From: Pristionchus mayeri
Lineage: Eukaryota; Nematoda; Chromadorea; Rhabditida; Neodiplogasteridae
NCBI GenBank assembly: GCA_036245805.1
Contig: BTRK01000004.1
Span: 17,360,001-17,424,000, forward strand
Reading direction: 5' to 3'
Length of the DNA: 64,000 bases
Position numbers and translations under genes: made by a program. This document shows positions 12,991 through 24,439 of the stretch, one piece after another. The notes under the pieces are model-generated. The model saw only the letters and a program-made list of their open reading frames with translations, was not told where the DNA came from and did not search any database. How positions within the stretch are numbered: the stretch's first letter is position 1; the number at the start of each line of letters is the position of its first letter.

Positions 12991-13301
12991 TAGTGTTGTT
13001 CGCTCGAGCGTTGCTCGCGAGCGCTCGCCGCTCGAGCGGTCAATTTCGACGAGCGCTCGAGCGATTATTTCTGGGACTCGCTCGAGCGAAAGCGGCGCTC
13101 GAGCGATGAATTCGACCGATTTTAATCAATGCAAATTCAAGAAATAATGGCAAAATCACTCGAGCGCTCGCCAAAAATCAATTTCTCGAGCGCCGCTCTC
13201 GCTCGAGCGATTTTCTGAAATGATCGCTCGAGCGATCGGCGCTCGAGCGCTCGTCAATAATTAATCGCTCGAGCGACGAGCGCTCGCGAATAACATCACT
13301 A
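12991..13301. mobile_element. hAT-type MITE built of CTCGAG palindromes
   Basis: A 311-bp element flanked by the 8-bp direct repeat ATTATTCG (12983-12990 and 13302-13309). Its ends, TAGTGTTGTTCGC and GCGAATAACATCACTA, are imperfect inverted repeats. Inside I count 11 CTCGAG hexamers, most within CGCTCGAGCG, so almost any part can pair with any other. 8-bp duplications are the signature of hAT transposases. The element has no coding sequence and would depend on one supplied elsewhere. Confidence 0.85.
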
Positions 13302-13424
13302 ATTATTCGTATTTGCCGTATTTGTGGTCCAAGGGTACAGATCCCAAGAAAACAAAATATAGGTATTGGAAATTTTTATAGGTCTAGCAGATTGCGATAA
13401 CAAAATTGTGGGCTCTACCGGAAA

Positions 13425-13555
13425 ATGTTGGTCCCTCATTTTTTCTTTGGTCCTTAAAATTTTTCTTTGGTCCCCAGTATTTTTTACTTTGGTCCCAAGA
13501 TTTTCATCGGTCCCAAGATATTTTTTCGTTGTTTCCAAGATTTTCTTTGGTCCCA
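13425..13555. repeat. Tandem TTTGGTCCC-type repeat, left arm of FB3
   Basis: About seven irregular units of 15-25 bp, each containing TTGGTCC followed by A/T runs. The complementary array (GGGACCAA units) is at about 15690-15838. These arrays explain the Phe/Trp/Ser-rich open frames in the area. Confidence 0.85.
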
Positions 13556-14626
13556 ACTACATCACGCCATTCACGAGAGAATCGAGCTAAAATCGCCATT
13601 CCTGGAAATGGAGCTGAAATCATGCAATGAGTTCTAGCCGGTTTCGGACTCCCTGAGGCTTTATTTTGGAGCTAACTACCTAGGGTCGGATATCGGCATC
13701 ACCCACTTTGTGAGCAGTTTTCTTGGATACGGTGTAAGATAGAGCAACATGTACCTCTGAATTACCCAACTCATTTTTTGAGCTCTATCGATCCATACAA
13801 TCCAGTTGCTATAGAACCCATTTTTAAGAGTTGTACACTGTAGGTCAATTTTCTCAAAAATATAGGCAAAGCAGCAGCTTAAATTTTCACAGTAGATGTA
13901 GCTCAGCATGAGCTTTCCAATAAGTGGTTTGCGAAAAGGCGCCTGGTGAGAGTTTCGCCCTTTTTAACTTCGGGCTTGATCATTTGATTTATTTTCAACA
14001 AGCGAATTAATTTCGCACCGTTTTTTTCGGAGGGCTCGGCCGAAAGTTATTGATTTCATATCGATATTCCCGTTGAAAATAAAGTTAAAACGATCCAGAC
14101 GAAGTTAACGGGTCGAAATTCTCACCAGCAGCCTTGTATTTTTTTTCGCAAACACTTTTTGGAAAGCTCTCGCTTAGCTGCATCTACTGTAAAAATTTCA
14201 GCTGCAGCTTTAGCTAGGGACCACAAGGGGTATAGCCGAAATGAAGCTATGTCACCCTAACTATGCTCAAAATGCCCGCAGGTATCCAAATAAGATCATG
14301 CTTTTGGCCGTTTGTCGATATCTCATCTCTGAATCGCGGTAGAGGTCATAAAGTATGTGAGAAGGTGTCAACGGAGAGCGGCAGAAAAGCGAGACGAGGG
14401 ACAAAGGGGCGGAGCCAATTCCGCCGACTCTCCAGTCAAATCGCCAAAAATTTGGGCATGGCTTCGCCCATTCCCGGATGCGCCTCACCCCCGAAAGGTT
14501 AGACGAGGGAGGGATGCAAGCGCGCTCTTTTGTATGCCCAGCCGCTCTCTACACGCGCCGGGGCAGAATCAGGCGAGAAGAGGGAGGGCGAGGAGGCGGA
14601 GTTTCGCGTTTGCCTCTCTCCCTTAA

Positions 14627-14991
14627 AGAAGGGCTGTCAGCAAAGTTGAAATTTTGACGTTGTCATAACCATTACCGACCTTTGTACAACCATAAGAGAT
14701 TCTGAAAATTTCAAATGCGTATCTCTATTTTGAACCGAGTTATCATTAGTTGGCAGAATGCCAAGGAGGGCTTGAAGGGAAGGGACGTGCGGGAATTCAA
14801 ATAACTAGAAGATTTTTCAAAAACTGGTGGGATTCGAACCCGCAACCTTCCGATTACGCAGCGACTGCTTTACCACTGAGCTATGCGATTGACCTTTGCC
14901 TATCCTCTTAGCTCGCGCTATGATCATGGGATGATTGTCTAGGTCATGGTTATGACAGCGTAAAAAATTTAACTTTGCTGACACTCCTTCT
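14627..14991. mobile_element. TTAA-flanked MITE with tRNA-like core, copy 1
   Basis: A 365-bp element bounded by TTAA at 14623-14626 and 14992-14995. The terminal inverted repeats run AGAAGGGCTGTCAGCAAAG at the left and CTTTGCTGACACTCCTTCT at the right, and complementarity continues inward to GTCATAACC/GGTTATGAC. Exact TTAA duplications are typical of piggyBac-type transposition. It is inserted in FB3, so it is younger than FB3. A copy with only about two visible differences lies at 38406-38770. Confidence 0.88.
14823..14891 (-). other. tRNA-like sequence inside the TTAA MITE, copy 1
   Basis: Reading the minus strand, an A-box-like TAGCTCAGTGGTAAAGC is followed by a B-box GGTTCGAATCC at tRNA spacing, with a CGT in the anticodon-loop region. 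The acceptor stem does not pair and the anticodon stem is poor, so this is probably not a working tRNA. It may still act as an internal RNA polymerase III promoter. tRNA derivation is well supported; transcription is inference. Confidence 0.75.
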
Positions 14992-15861
14992 TTAATGAGC
15001 CCCCACAAACTGATCTTCTTTGAAGCACGGGTCAGCGCCTTAACTTTTGAATTTTCTGTTTTGATAGAAAGTTGCCTTAGGCCTTGAGTAACAAATGGCC
15101 AAAGGGGGAGCTAAGTGCTTCCACTTTGAGGGATGATTTCGCCTTTTCGCAACCTTTAAGTCGTATGCTGACCTACTCAAACACGAACATGGATGTTCCG
15201 CCTCAGTTCACTGATAGATAGAGGGGAGATCTAGGTGAATCAGTTTAGAGCGAACGATTTGGTTGCGAATGAAGCTCGTGCTCCCTAAATCTTTCTTTAG
15301 AGAGGAATCGTTCCCGAGCAAAGTGGGCGGAGCTTGCGGTGTCTAGCTTTACCAACATTTTTGAGAAAATTGTCCCACAGTGTACCACTCGGGGTTTTAA
15401 TGAAATTGGTTTGTATAGATCGATAGAGCACAAAAAAGAGTTGGGGTCACTCAAAGTCAATTTTGCTCTATCTCACACCATATTCAAAAACACTGCTCAC
15501 AAAGTGGGTGATGCCGATATCCGACCCTACATAGGGAGCTCCAAAATAAAGTATGCACAAAAACATTTCGGGGTCACTGATACATGCCTCAGGGTGTCCG
15601 AAACCGGCTAGAACTCATTGCATGATTTCAGCTCCATTTCCAGGAATGGCGATTTTAGCTCGTTTCTATCGTGAATGGCATGATATAGTTGGGTCCAAAA
15701 AATCTTGGGACCAACGAAAAAATATCTTAGGACCAATGAAAATCTTGGGACCAAAGTAAAAAAATACTTGGGACCAACGAAAAATTTGAGGGACCAAAGA
15801 AAAATTTGAGGGACCAAAGAAAAAATGAGGGACCAACATATTCCGGTAGAGCCAAATTGTG

Positions 15862-16596
15862 TGAGAAAATAGAAGCAAAGCACACACTCATATCGAGCTT
15901 TAGTTCGGGACGATCATCAATCTATTTTTTTCGATGCACGCCAATGGCGTTTTCGGATGCCACAAAATACCGATCGCACTTAGTTAATCTGAATAACTCA
16001 GCGTTAGCAGCCAACGTATCCTCATGGAAATGACCGATCGTTTATTATTTGTGTAGATAATGAGGTCTGCATCTGAGCATCGTCATCAGTCCCGAGAAGC
16101 AAAGCAATACAGTAAGGTGAGGCGTCCCTGCAACAATTCGGCTTTCATGGTCTGGTTTTCAGAGTCTGCTTTCAGATAATGTAGACTATTCTGAGATTTG
16201 CTTGAAGTCGATAAATAGGACTGTTAATATCCCGACTTCCGCTATAGAATTCAAAAAATATATCTAGAAGTGCTTGTTTGGCAGTGCAAATTTTTGTAAA
16301 TTACCGACAAATCAAAGTGGTTCTCGAGTCTGGAGCTGCCATAATAGACACTGAACTTACAATTTTCTTTATCGTGTCCATTGTCTAAGTCGAGATGTTC
16401 CATTACCTTTCACCATAAAGCTGAATGCCAAATTTTGGTTTTTGTTCAGAGTTCAAACCGACAAATTCAGATCATGTTATTCGCATATTTTCGTACTATG
16501 GAACACGCTAATTTCGGTATAATTTTTGTTAATTATAAATGTCACTAAATTTGACAGGTTCATAAAATTATCGCATCCTGACATTCAGGAGTTGCA
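15862..16596. other. Intergenic stretch upstream of the Str-like receptor
   Basis: No gene or repeat recognised. A first exon of the receptor (N-terminus and first membrane helix) may be hidden here, because the first exon I can support begins late compared with the Str family. Confidence 0.4.
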
Positions 16597-19500
16597 ATGT
16601 GCATGAACGCGTTGGCACTCTCACTTATCTTCACGAAATCGAAGAAAGACATGAATCAGTATCGAAAACTGCTCGTTATATTTCTTATGTCTTTCATATG
16701 CTTCGCATTTCTACATGTCTTCATTCAGCCAGTCAGTTTCGATCGGCTGTTTATATTTTTAGAATTTTTTTCGAAGTTAGCGATGGAATTGGAACTATTT
16801 TCACATATTGTGAAGATCTAAGAATAAGAATTCGAAAATTATTCTGATAATGTTTATGGAGAGGGAAACGTGTGCGATCCTGCTCCCATTTCTTGAATTG
16901 GCAACACTAGTTTATGCTAGTGCTCATACAACCATGTTCAGACTTGCATCATTCGAGAAAATAAGTTCGTCCTTTACGGTACAGGATGGTTCACGGACAA
17001 GAGGTGGCTAGCTGTGTATTGCGGGGTGGCGTCAATGAGTTTTCTCATTCTCGCAATGCACTTCATCTACCGATCCATTGTGATTTCGAGGTTTGCGTGA
17101 AATATAGGCAACCCGTACAAAGTGTATTTTCAGCAAAGCACATTCTATCGTTTCGATCAGTAATAACATGTTATTAACCATAATTTTCATTCTCAGTGTC
17201 GACTTGATTGCATGGTCGAGTATAAGCGTGGCGTTTCTTCGCCATGAAGATGTGTAAGATCAATCATTGCATTGTTTATTTGTTCAGCCATCAATTTCGA
17301 TCTTAGTCTACATCAGGGTTTTGTAGGTACGAACCAACAATAGCCCGACTGGCAGCGGACTTGATCGACTTTCCTTTAATCGATCGTGAAGAGAGACTTC
17401 TCGTGTTTCTGGGAACAGTGAGTGCATGATATTAGTGATTACAATAAAGATGTATCAACTACTATTGCTTGATGCTTTCCGGTGGATGGCAAGCTTAATC
17501 TGCCTCCGTTTCGCTATTCCCGGTATGATTATTATCTGTGGAGTCTCGCTATTAATTATCATTTCGAGCTCAGTCAGGTACAAATAATATATATTTTCCC
17601 TATTATATTTTCTTTAGGATAATTCGCGTTCTCAACAAAAAACAACATATCAGCACCAGTTGGAGGAGGCAAAACTATCAGATTTTCATCGCTCTTTATC
17701 TCCAGGTGATTTGAGTTCTCAATCAACACATTTTCACGATTTTCGTCACAAATCTGCAGCAATAAACCTAAATTTCCCTATGAGCCCGTTTGCACAAGAC
17801 TCGGACAATTCTGGCAAGATCTGGCATCGGCCAAAAAAGTCGATTTGCTGAAGCTCTGCCATTTGGTGTTTTCTGCCATTCTGATGACAATAAGCATATT
17901 CATTTTGCTAAAAAATTGTCGTTGACCTCAAATGGCGTGACGTCGAAATCTAGCATTTTCACATATCCGGATTATGGATACCGCTAAAATTAAGCGTACA
18001 TATTTACAGATGGTAAATTTCAGGACGATCTACTTATTTTACTTACTTATTTTGCCTGTCTACTTATGTTTTCACGAATTATTAAAAAATATTGAAAACG
18101 AACTATCTAATGCGCTATTTGTACCCGGAGAGACTGGCGACCGTCTTGACGAGAGGATTCCAAATCTGTGCTTCAAGACACGAAAAAACATAGCTGAAAG
18201 ATTTATGAGGCAATATAGTGAACGCTGTTGTATGCAAAGTCAGCGATTCCATTGTTGCTTCCCTTGATCTTCTCTAGTATCGTCATGCCGTCACCTCTTC
18301 CCATCTCCCTAGGCTCCCTCTCCTCCCTCTCCTCCCCTCATCCCTGTTTTTGTAAAAATAACGTTTATTATATTATCACACAAATCTTTCAGCGATGTTT
18401 TTTCGTGTATTGAAGCACAGATTCTCCGTTAAATCCGGTTACAATTAACGCTTTACAAATTAAAATTTTTATTAATTTATTTCAAAAATTCGTGAAAAAT
18501 GAAGTATACAGGCGTGATCGTCTTGAAGGTTAACATTTACATATTTACATATTTATTCAAGAAATCAGGGTCTGGGCCTGTTGAATGATGGCAGCGTTCC
18601 ATGCATCGGGGTCTCTTCTGCACATAGTAGCCCAGTTGACTCCGAGATTCCTGACAATCTCATCCCTCCATCGCGTTTTGGGTCTTCCTATCGGTCGAGT
18701 GTGCTGAAGTGGCGTCCATTCAAGTATTCTTTTCGACCATCTCTCGTCTTCGATTAGTGCCAGCCTTCGTGCCCACTTCCACTTTTTCATCATAGCTTGA
18801 ACTCTTACATCTGGAAGCGGAACTTTCTGAGATAACCACTCATTAGTTCTTCGATCGATCCTTGAAACTCCGGCCATTTTCCTCATCATTGATCTTTGAG
18901 CTACTATGAGGCGTTGAAGAATCTTTTTAGATGTACTCCATATTTCACTACCATATAGCAATGCTGGTTCCACGTACATTTTCCATACTCTAGTTTTGTA
19001 TCCCATCTCGACTCTTCGGTTGGTGAGGAATTCCTTGAATCGGTTAAACCCTTTCCATGCGCTGCCAATCCTTCTGTTCACTTCCATCATCAGATCTTGA
19101 TCAAAAGACATTCGAACTCCGAGGTAAACGAAGTGATTTGCATATGTGAGATAGTCTTGATCAATCTTTAGGTCTACTTCCTTTCGATTCGAGATTGCAA
19201 TCGTTTTCTTCTTGTTCACAATCAGGCCCACCTTTCTGCTCTCTTTGATTAGATCATCCAGCATCGTCTGGAGTTCAGTTGGATCATGTGATAACAACAC
19301 TACATCGTCAGCATATATTAGATGGTGCAATCTTTCTCCGTCAATGTTGATTCCGTATTCACACCAATCCAGGTTCCTCATACTTTCTTCGAGCACGGCG
19401 TTAAAAAGATGAGGGGATAAAGGATCACCCTGTCTGACGCCTCTTTCAACATTTACTTGAACCTTCTCCTTGCCCATCTTCACTGACACCGTTCTTCTAT

Positions 19501-20742
19501 CGTACACTTCTCTCATAATATTGATTAGTTTCGGGTGGACTCCATGATTGAATAGTGCTCTCCAAATTGCACCAAATTCGATTGAGTCAAACGCTTTTTG
19601 GTAATCGATGAATACCAGATACAGAGGGAAGTCATATTCTATCGAACGATTGATCAATTCACTGATAGCATACGTGTGATCCGTGGTTGAATAATCCCTC
19701 CGAAACCCTGCTTGCGTTTTTGATTGGCTTGAATTCAGAGTACATGAAATCCTGGTGTCAATAGTTGATGAGAGAACTTTGTAAATGATATTCAGTAAAG
19801 CAATCGGTCTATAATTTGAAATATCGAGTGGATTTCCTTTCTTGTAAATGAGCGATATCAGCGAGTCCGGAAGCGTCGTAGGTAATTTTCCCTCGGTGAT
19901 CCACTTGTTGAACAAAGTGCACAATGGGTCGGCTATGATGTCAACACCACATTGGAGCATCTCTTCTGTTATTGAATCGGGACCAGGAGATTTATTTCGT
20001 TCTCATAATTGACAGTCTCACTTCGCTTGGCAGAATTGACAAGAACGGTTCGTCACATTTCATTTTGATTCTAGACGGGCGTATAGTACTTTTTAATAAG
20101 TCATTGTAAAAGCTTTGCACTACATCATTCATTTCCTTCTTCGATGAAGCAAGTGAGCCGTCGCTTCGTTCAAGCTGATTCATTTGATTCCGTCCGATCT
20201 CCGATGACTGAATGGCTTTTCTTGTACTCTTCCCGTATCTTACTGCTTCCCGTACGACCTCCAGATGCCTCTTCCTCAGATCCTCATGAATGGAAACGCG
20301 AAGAGCTTTGCTCGTCAGGGAAAACTCAACTCTCTCTTGTGCTGTGGTTGAAGGTTAATAGTGTCAACATTCTTTAGCTGCTCGCTCCGGTAATCCTCCT
20401 CTACACTCCCTGTCTTGTCTATCTGCTTCTGCCGTTCGTACCCGGTCACGGATTCAATTCACCCCCATGGCTTCTCTCCCTCTGCTACTCCATTTACCAA
20501 ATAGGTACAACTTTCGTGGTTATCCGTCACTGAGAACGCCGAATTTTCTTTAGATTTCTCGCGAACGCCTAATTGATTTTCTTTTTGCAGTCGATCCTAT
20601 TGTAATCATCATGTTCATTGGCGACTATCGCCGTGCATTCATCAATCTTCTGAGACCAATACTATCATTTCCCAAATCGAAGCACAATAATCTAACAGGA
20701 GATTCGCGTACTCGAACTGTTATTGTGGCTCACAAGGTATAG
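16597..20742 (+). CDS. Str/Srj-like seven-transmembrane chemoreceptor, hosting an RTE insertion in an intron
   Basis: Nematode chemosensory GPCR. Recognisable exons in order: about 16597 (YRKLLVIFLMSF, second helix); 16986-17092 (DKRWLAVYCGVASMSFLILA then HFIYRSIVISR, the family's third-helix region); 17134-17255; 17330-17419 (YEPTIARLAADLIDFP); an exon near 17475-17576; 17619-17704 (RRQNYQIFIALYLQ); 20379-20511 (LLAPVILLYTPC ... SIYQI); and 20591-20742 (VDPIVIIMFIGDYRRAFINL, the conserved C-terminal helix and DYRxA motif), stop TAG. Exons 17619-17704 and 20379-20511 join in phase across a 2.7-kb intron that holds a minus-strand RTE copy. N-terminal exon(s) and the exon near 17475 are uncertain. 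No inactivating change was seen in the exons read. Confidence 0.75.
18529..20362 (-). mobile_element. RTE-type non-LTR retroposon, 5'-truncated, with reverse transcriptase
   Basis: The 467-codon frame at 18557-19960 is a reverse transcriptase. It shows SLISLIYKKG and NYRPIALLNIIYKVLS, the palm motif LVFIDYQKAFDSI, GVRQGDPLSPHLFNAVLE and the catalytic YADD box (HLIYADDVVLL), followed by thumb sequence and a C-terminal region ending DPDAWNAAI. A second minus frame at 19992-20183, continuing upstream to about 20357, matches the RTE linker (RKAIQSSEIGRN), so there is a frameshift near 19960-20000. The endonuclease domain is missing, which indicates 5' truncation. The 3' end has repeated ATATTTAC-type units, as RTE elements often do. 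Defective and antisense inside the Str-like receptor intron. Confidence 0.92.
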
Positions 20743-21009
20743 CGCTATCAATTGAATGATGTAGGCTGAAACTAACTTCCTTATTTACTTCAAATAAGTT
20801 GAAAAAGCGTATGATGTTTCTCACAGTAACTACTGAGGAGTAAAGTCATCAACGCAATATTATATTGGGACAACTAGATTGCTAACTACGGTCGATGGCG
20901 CGACAACACTTGTCGACTGGGAAAGGAAAACGCTCGTTAGACTTCTCAATTGCATTCTAATCGTATGATTTACTGCTAGATAGATGAACGGTGGTGTACC
21001 TAAAGGATG

Positions 21010-22616
21010 TTACCAATCTTTGATTGGGAAAACGAAAAGCACACCATGTATCATCATCCAGCCAATGTGGGCGACAAATTGCATCATGTCCATGGATTGT
21101 GCCGGAACGAATTGTAAAAGTTGATATGCTTTAAACGTGGACATTATTTTCGAAATAATTTATATTCGAGCTTACTGATTAAGGTTGTCAGGTGGATCAC
21201 GATTATTATTCCCGATTGAACCATCACTTGAAATGAGGCCACGCTCAAAGCTGCCGGTCCTTGAGCAATCTGAGCATTTAGTTCACTTGCGAATGTTCTC
21301 GCGAATATTTACCCTCCCATATTTTAAGATAAGGCCGATAATCATCAACAAGTAGATAACTGCTGATGAGGTAGGTATGAATATCGCACAAAATAGGTGG
21401 GGAAAATTGGTGTACTGAAAAATGGGGGTACTCTCATTCAAAAAGTTTATGAATTCTACATATTTCTAAAAATGTCCATTCTCTCCTCTGTTACTCACCA
21501 CGAAGCGACCGAAGCGACCGGATATCATCGGATCGAAAAACATCAAGTGATGATCGGAGTTGAAGAGTAGTGGAGGTGTGAACAGCACTAGAATAGCGCA
21601 TGGCATTGTGAAAATCACCAGCAGAATCCATGTTCTCACGCCCTTGAATGTTTGAATTTTCAAAATTGAAAGAAATACGTGACCTGAAAAGCCCAAGTCA
21701 TGCTCTTGATGCGAAGCATTGATGCAAATCTATTCAGTGCAAGTAGAAGGCAGCTCATTGCTGACGTAAAGAACGAAACTATAAATATTCGGATATTTAT
21801 TGGTATTCAAGAATGGAGCAAACATTGACATCCGAGTGAATACAAGAGATGAAATCCTGGATGCGCGCAGAATACTTCTCCCTGGAAATTATGGCTAGAT
21901 TATCGAAGACATTGTCACTCCCTTTAATCAGCAAGATTCCAAAGCAAATTGTACTCAGAAAGAGAGCGAGCATATCAGCGCCAGCGAGAAAGAACATTAT
22001 CTGGAGAATTTTTTTTTACCAAGCTCAATAGGAAAATCTCTGAAAACCGTTGGCGATTTTCTGAATGTACATGCAATAAATACATTAGCACGTATTCAGA
22101 AAATGATCAACGAATTATGTCCATGCTCAGAATAAACGTTTCAGAATACCTTGTACACAGGCATATTGAGCATTGGGATTATAGCAATCGCACATGCCAG
22201 GTACAGTGGGAGAGCTACGATGCCAAAACCTATGCAGAGAACTCCGAAATACGGTCGACGAACGCCTCTCGAGAGCCAATCGATGGAGCCCATTGAGCTA
22301 AAATTTTGTAAAAATATATTGAGGGCGTCCGCGAAAGAATCAACAAGGCCTCGGAACAACCCCCGTGTTCGTGGCGCCCACAAACACATGTGTTCGGGGG
22401 TAGTTTTCCGTGCTGAACATCGTGGCATAATTCATTTTGCATGATTCGTTCATTGAACAACAAGGTGGTGGTATTTCACTTCCGAGAAAAACACCCTTTT
22501 CGCACTTTTCTCTTTCAATTTGCACTGCAAAAGAATTCGAATAAAAATACGCACCTGCAATTGTATTCTTCATAAGTGTCTAACCAGAGGTTGAATCGGA
22601 ACACAGGCACATCCAT
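21010..22616 (-). CDS. Srt-like seven-transmembrane chemoreceptor
   Basis: Nematode GPCR. Start codon at 22614-22616 (MDVPVFRFNLWLDTYEEYNC), then a Cys-rich extracellular exon at about 22372-22511 (NYATMFSTENYPRTHVFV). Next come SIDWLSRGVRRPYFGV with the first helix (ending near 22154), IMFFLAGADMLALFLSTICF (from about 22003), SCLLLALNRFASMLRIKS (third-helix end with LNR, about 21685-21755), a fourth-helix exon ending LFNSDHHLMFFDPM (about 21500-21665), YTNFPHLFCAIFIPTSSAV (about 21312-21417), IAQGPAALSVASFQ (about 21180-21275) and MMQFVAHIGWMMIHGVLF to the stop at 21010. The order and the FNS...FDP and HIGW landmarks fit Srt receptors. The join between the second exon and the first-helix exon is not clean, so a minor error or a lesion is possible. 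Confidence 0.72.
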
Positions 22617-24439
22617 CGCGAGAGAAGAAAGTAGTATTGCTTTGCTGCACCCGCACCAATTCAGCGATCCGTTCTTCTTGAGACTATCAACGATCTATGT
22701 GTGACGATAACCACGCGTGTTGTTTGAAAAGCCACTATTTTCTCAGATATCGAATGTGAGTAATGGCATTATTCTCAGAAAACCAAGAGGGCGTCAAATG
22801 TCTTTACTCTCGTTATTCTCAGAAAAGCGAACGAGCATCCACAATGCCTTCACTATGTGGCTCTGCCCTTTCCAAGAGATTTCAAGTGCGCGATATTTTG
22901 TCACTGCGCCCACTAGCACCCAAATCATATTGATGCATGGAGTGCTAGCGTTCTATTGAGGGATAGTTACACATCATACACACCAAACTGTCGGTTTGAA
23001 ACGTATGGGGGCTGATGATTGCCGAGTAATCTGTGAAGGTGCATCATCAGTTCATTCCTTTTCATAGTAGTGCAATTTCGAGTTCGAGCACCACCCCCTA
23101 ATCCTTTCGGGCTCGATTCCCGGTTTTCACCTCCTATGCTCCACCGAGGCGCTAACTCTTCGGGCTCGTGGGAATAGGTAGTCGGACTAAATCACGCAGG
23201 TAAATAAGTCAGGAAAAAATGGGAACTCCATCCCAAGTCCGCCCAAAATTACACTAGATTAGCCGTGCTCTCCAGCGAGCCCAGTCTCGAAGACGAGATT
23301 TTCCTTTACATGACATTTGCCTTTATCATAATCAAAATTTACACTCGTAACGAAAAACAATCGGAAACATTTAAGAAATATGACATGACTTGAAAATTGG
23401 GCTATCACAAATGTCAATTCGAGAAATGTGTACACTACAAGAGTCAAATGACACAAATGGTGGCAGGAAAATAATAACATAGAATCGTATTAAATTTGCC
23501 ATTTTTTCGTCATGAAACCGACTTAATTCTGTCTTCTATGAGTTGGACCATATCGAGATGCGTACCAGAAGTCGTTGCGTTGAGAAACTAAATGAAAATT
23601 GGGGTCTAAAGTTCGAGAAACGATACTACGCTCTCTTCATTCTACACACTCTCTCGACCGGTCGCGCAGCGACTGAGTGTACAAAGTATCGTTTCTCGAA
23701 CTCTATTGGGGTCTATTCATTGGGGAAAATGCCTTACGTATCCGATTGGGAGCTGTGCTGAAACAGCGTAAAATTCATAGTCTATCAATCCTTCGATCAT
23801 TATTTGTCTGTTGTAAACTCCGGCGATGTAAGTAATTTCGTCAACATTTCTGAAAAGAATGTGTGAAACATCCTCCTATCGATTATGCCTTGCCTAATGT
23901 GCAACGCTGGTAGAAATCGAATATTTCTCGTATCCAATGTGTGAATGGTTTTGGACCACAACAATAAATACAGGAAGGGAGATGCGTCGCACATATATGC
24001 GCAAAACCCAGGAAAAGATGCCTGAAATTATATCAGTTGTGATTCCTTTAGGCGTTTCAGTAAAATCAGCTGTACTTTTCCTCCGGTTGTCACGTTATTT
24101 TTTTGATGAACTTGATTTGCTCATTCGTGCTGGTTTCATTTCGCTTACCACGATGACAATTGCATTCTCGTCTACTCTATACGCAGATGGGCGTTGCCTG
24201 GAAGATGGTCGCGTTGAAACATAGATTGATTTTCCTCTGCAAGAATAACTGTTCACTAGTCACTCTTTCTTGCCCACCTGTGGATTCCAATCAGCCGCAA
24301 CTTCTTGAGTTCTCGTTCAGAAACACTTCAGGGAACTCCCTCTCTATCGGGATTGTCACATACTCGATACGCATATCTCTTCCCGTTACGAACTCGACTG
24401 CACAATCCCAATTTATCGAACACTTCGCCCTATGATTTG
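22617..24439. other. 1.8-kb stretch without a supported gene
   Basis: Minus-strand frames at 23259-23480 and 24291-24485 have some coding look; the latter contains CSINWDCAVEFVTGRDMR and ends RSCG. They could be exons of an unrecognised gene, but no splice model holds. A short palindrome sits at 23610-23702. Near 23080-23170 there are GGTTCGA-like bits, but no tRNA fold. Confidence 0.4.
23610..23702. repeat. Small palindromic repeat (MITE-like)
   Basis: Ends are AGTTCGAGAAACGATACT and the exact complement AGTATCGTTTCTCGAACT, 93 bp in all. Both sides are flanked by TTGGGGTCTA, so a short host duplication may be present. The core ACACTCTCTCGACCGGTCG resembles sequences in introns at about 34605-34715, 38070-38180 and 61640-61755. 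Confidence 0.65.

Larger units (their letters stand above)
13411..15853. mobile_element. hAT-type foldback element FB3 (2.44 kb)
   Basis: Flanked by the 8-bp duplication AAATTGTG (13403-13410 and 15854-15861). Ends are GGCTCTACCGGAA and TTCCGGTAGAGCC. Arms of roughly 450-500 bp (13411-13870 and about 15350-15853) are reverse complements and carry short tandem TTTGGTCCC units. A second inner palindrome lies at about 13870-14215, and a TTAA-flanked element sits at 14627-14991. No transposase is encoded. The 8-bp duplication supports hAT-mediated transposition of the whole composite. Confidence 0.87.

Noticed and set aside
14823..14891. Functional tRNA gene (CGT anticodon)
   Set aside because: Boxes are good, but the acceptor stem does not pair and the anticodon stem is poor, and the identical sequence recurs inside a second transposon copy.
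13425..15838. CRISPR-like array from the regular GGTCCC units
   Set aside because: Units are short and irregular, have no unique spacers, form complementary arms of a hAT element, and the genome is eukaryotic.
23080..23170. tRNA or SINE suspected from GGTTCGA-like words
   Set aside because: A- and B-boxes are not at tRNA spacing and no cloverleaf can be drawn.
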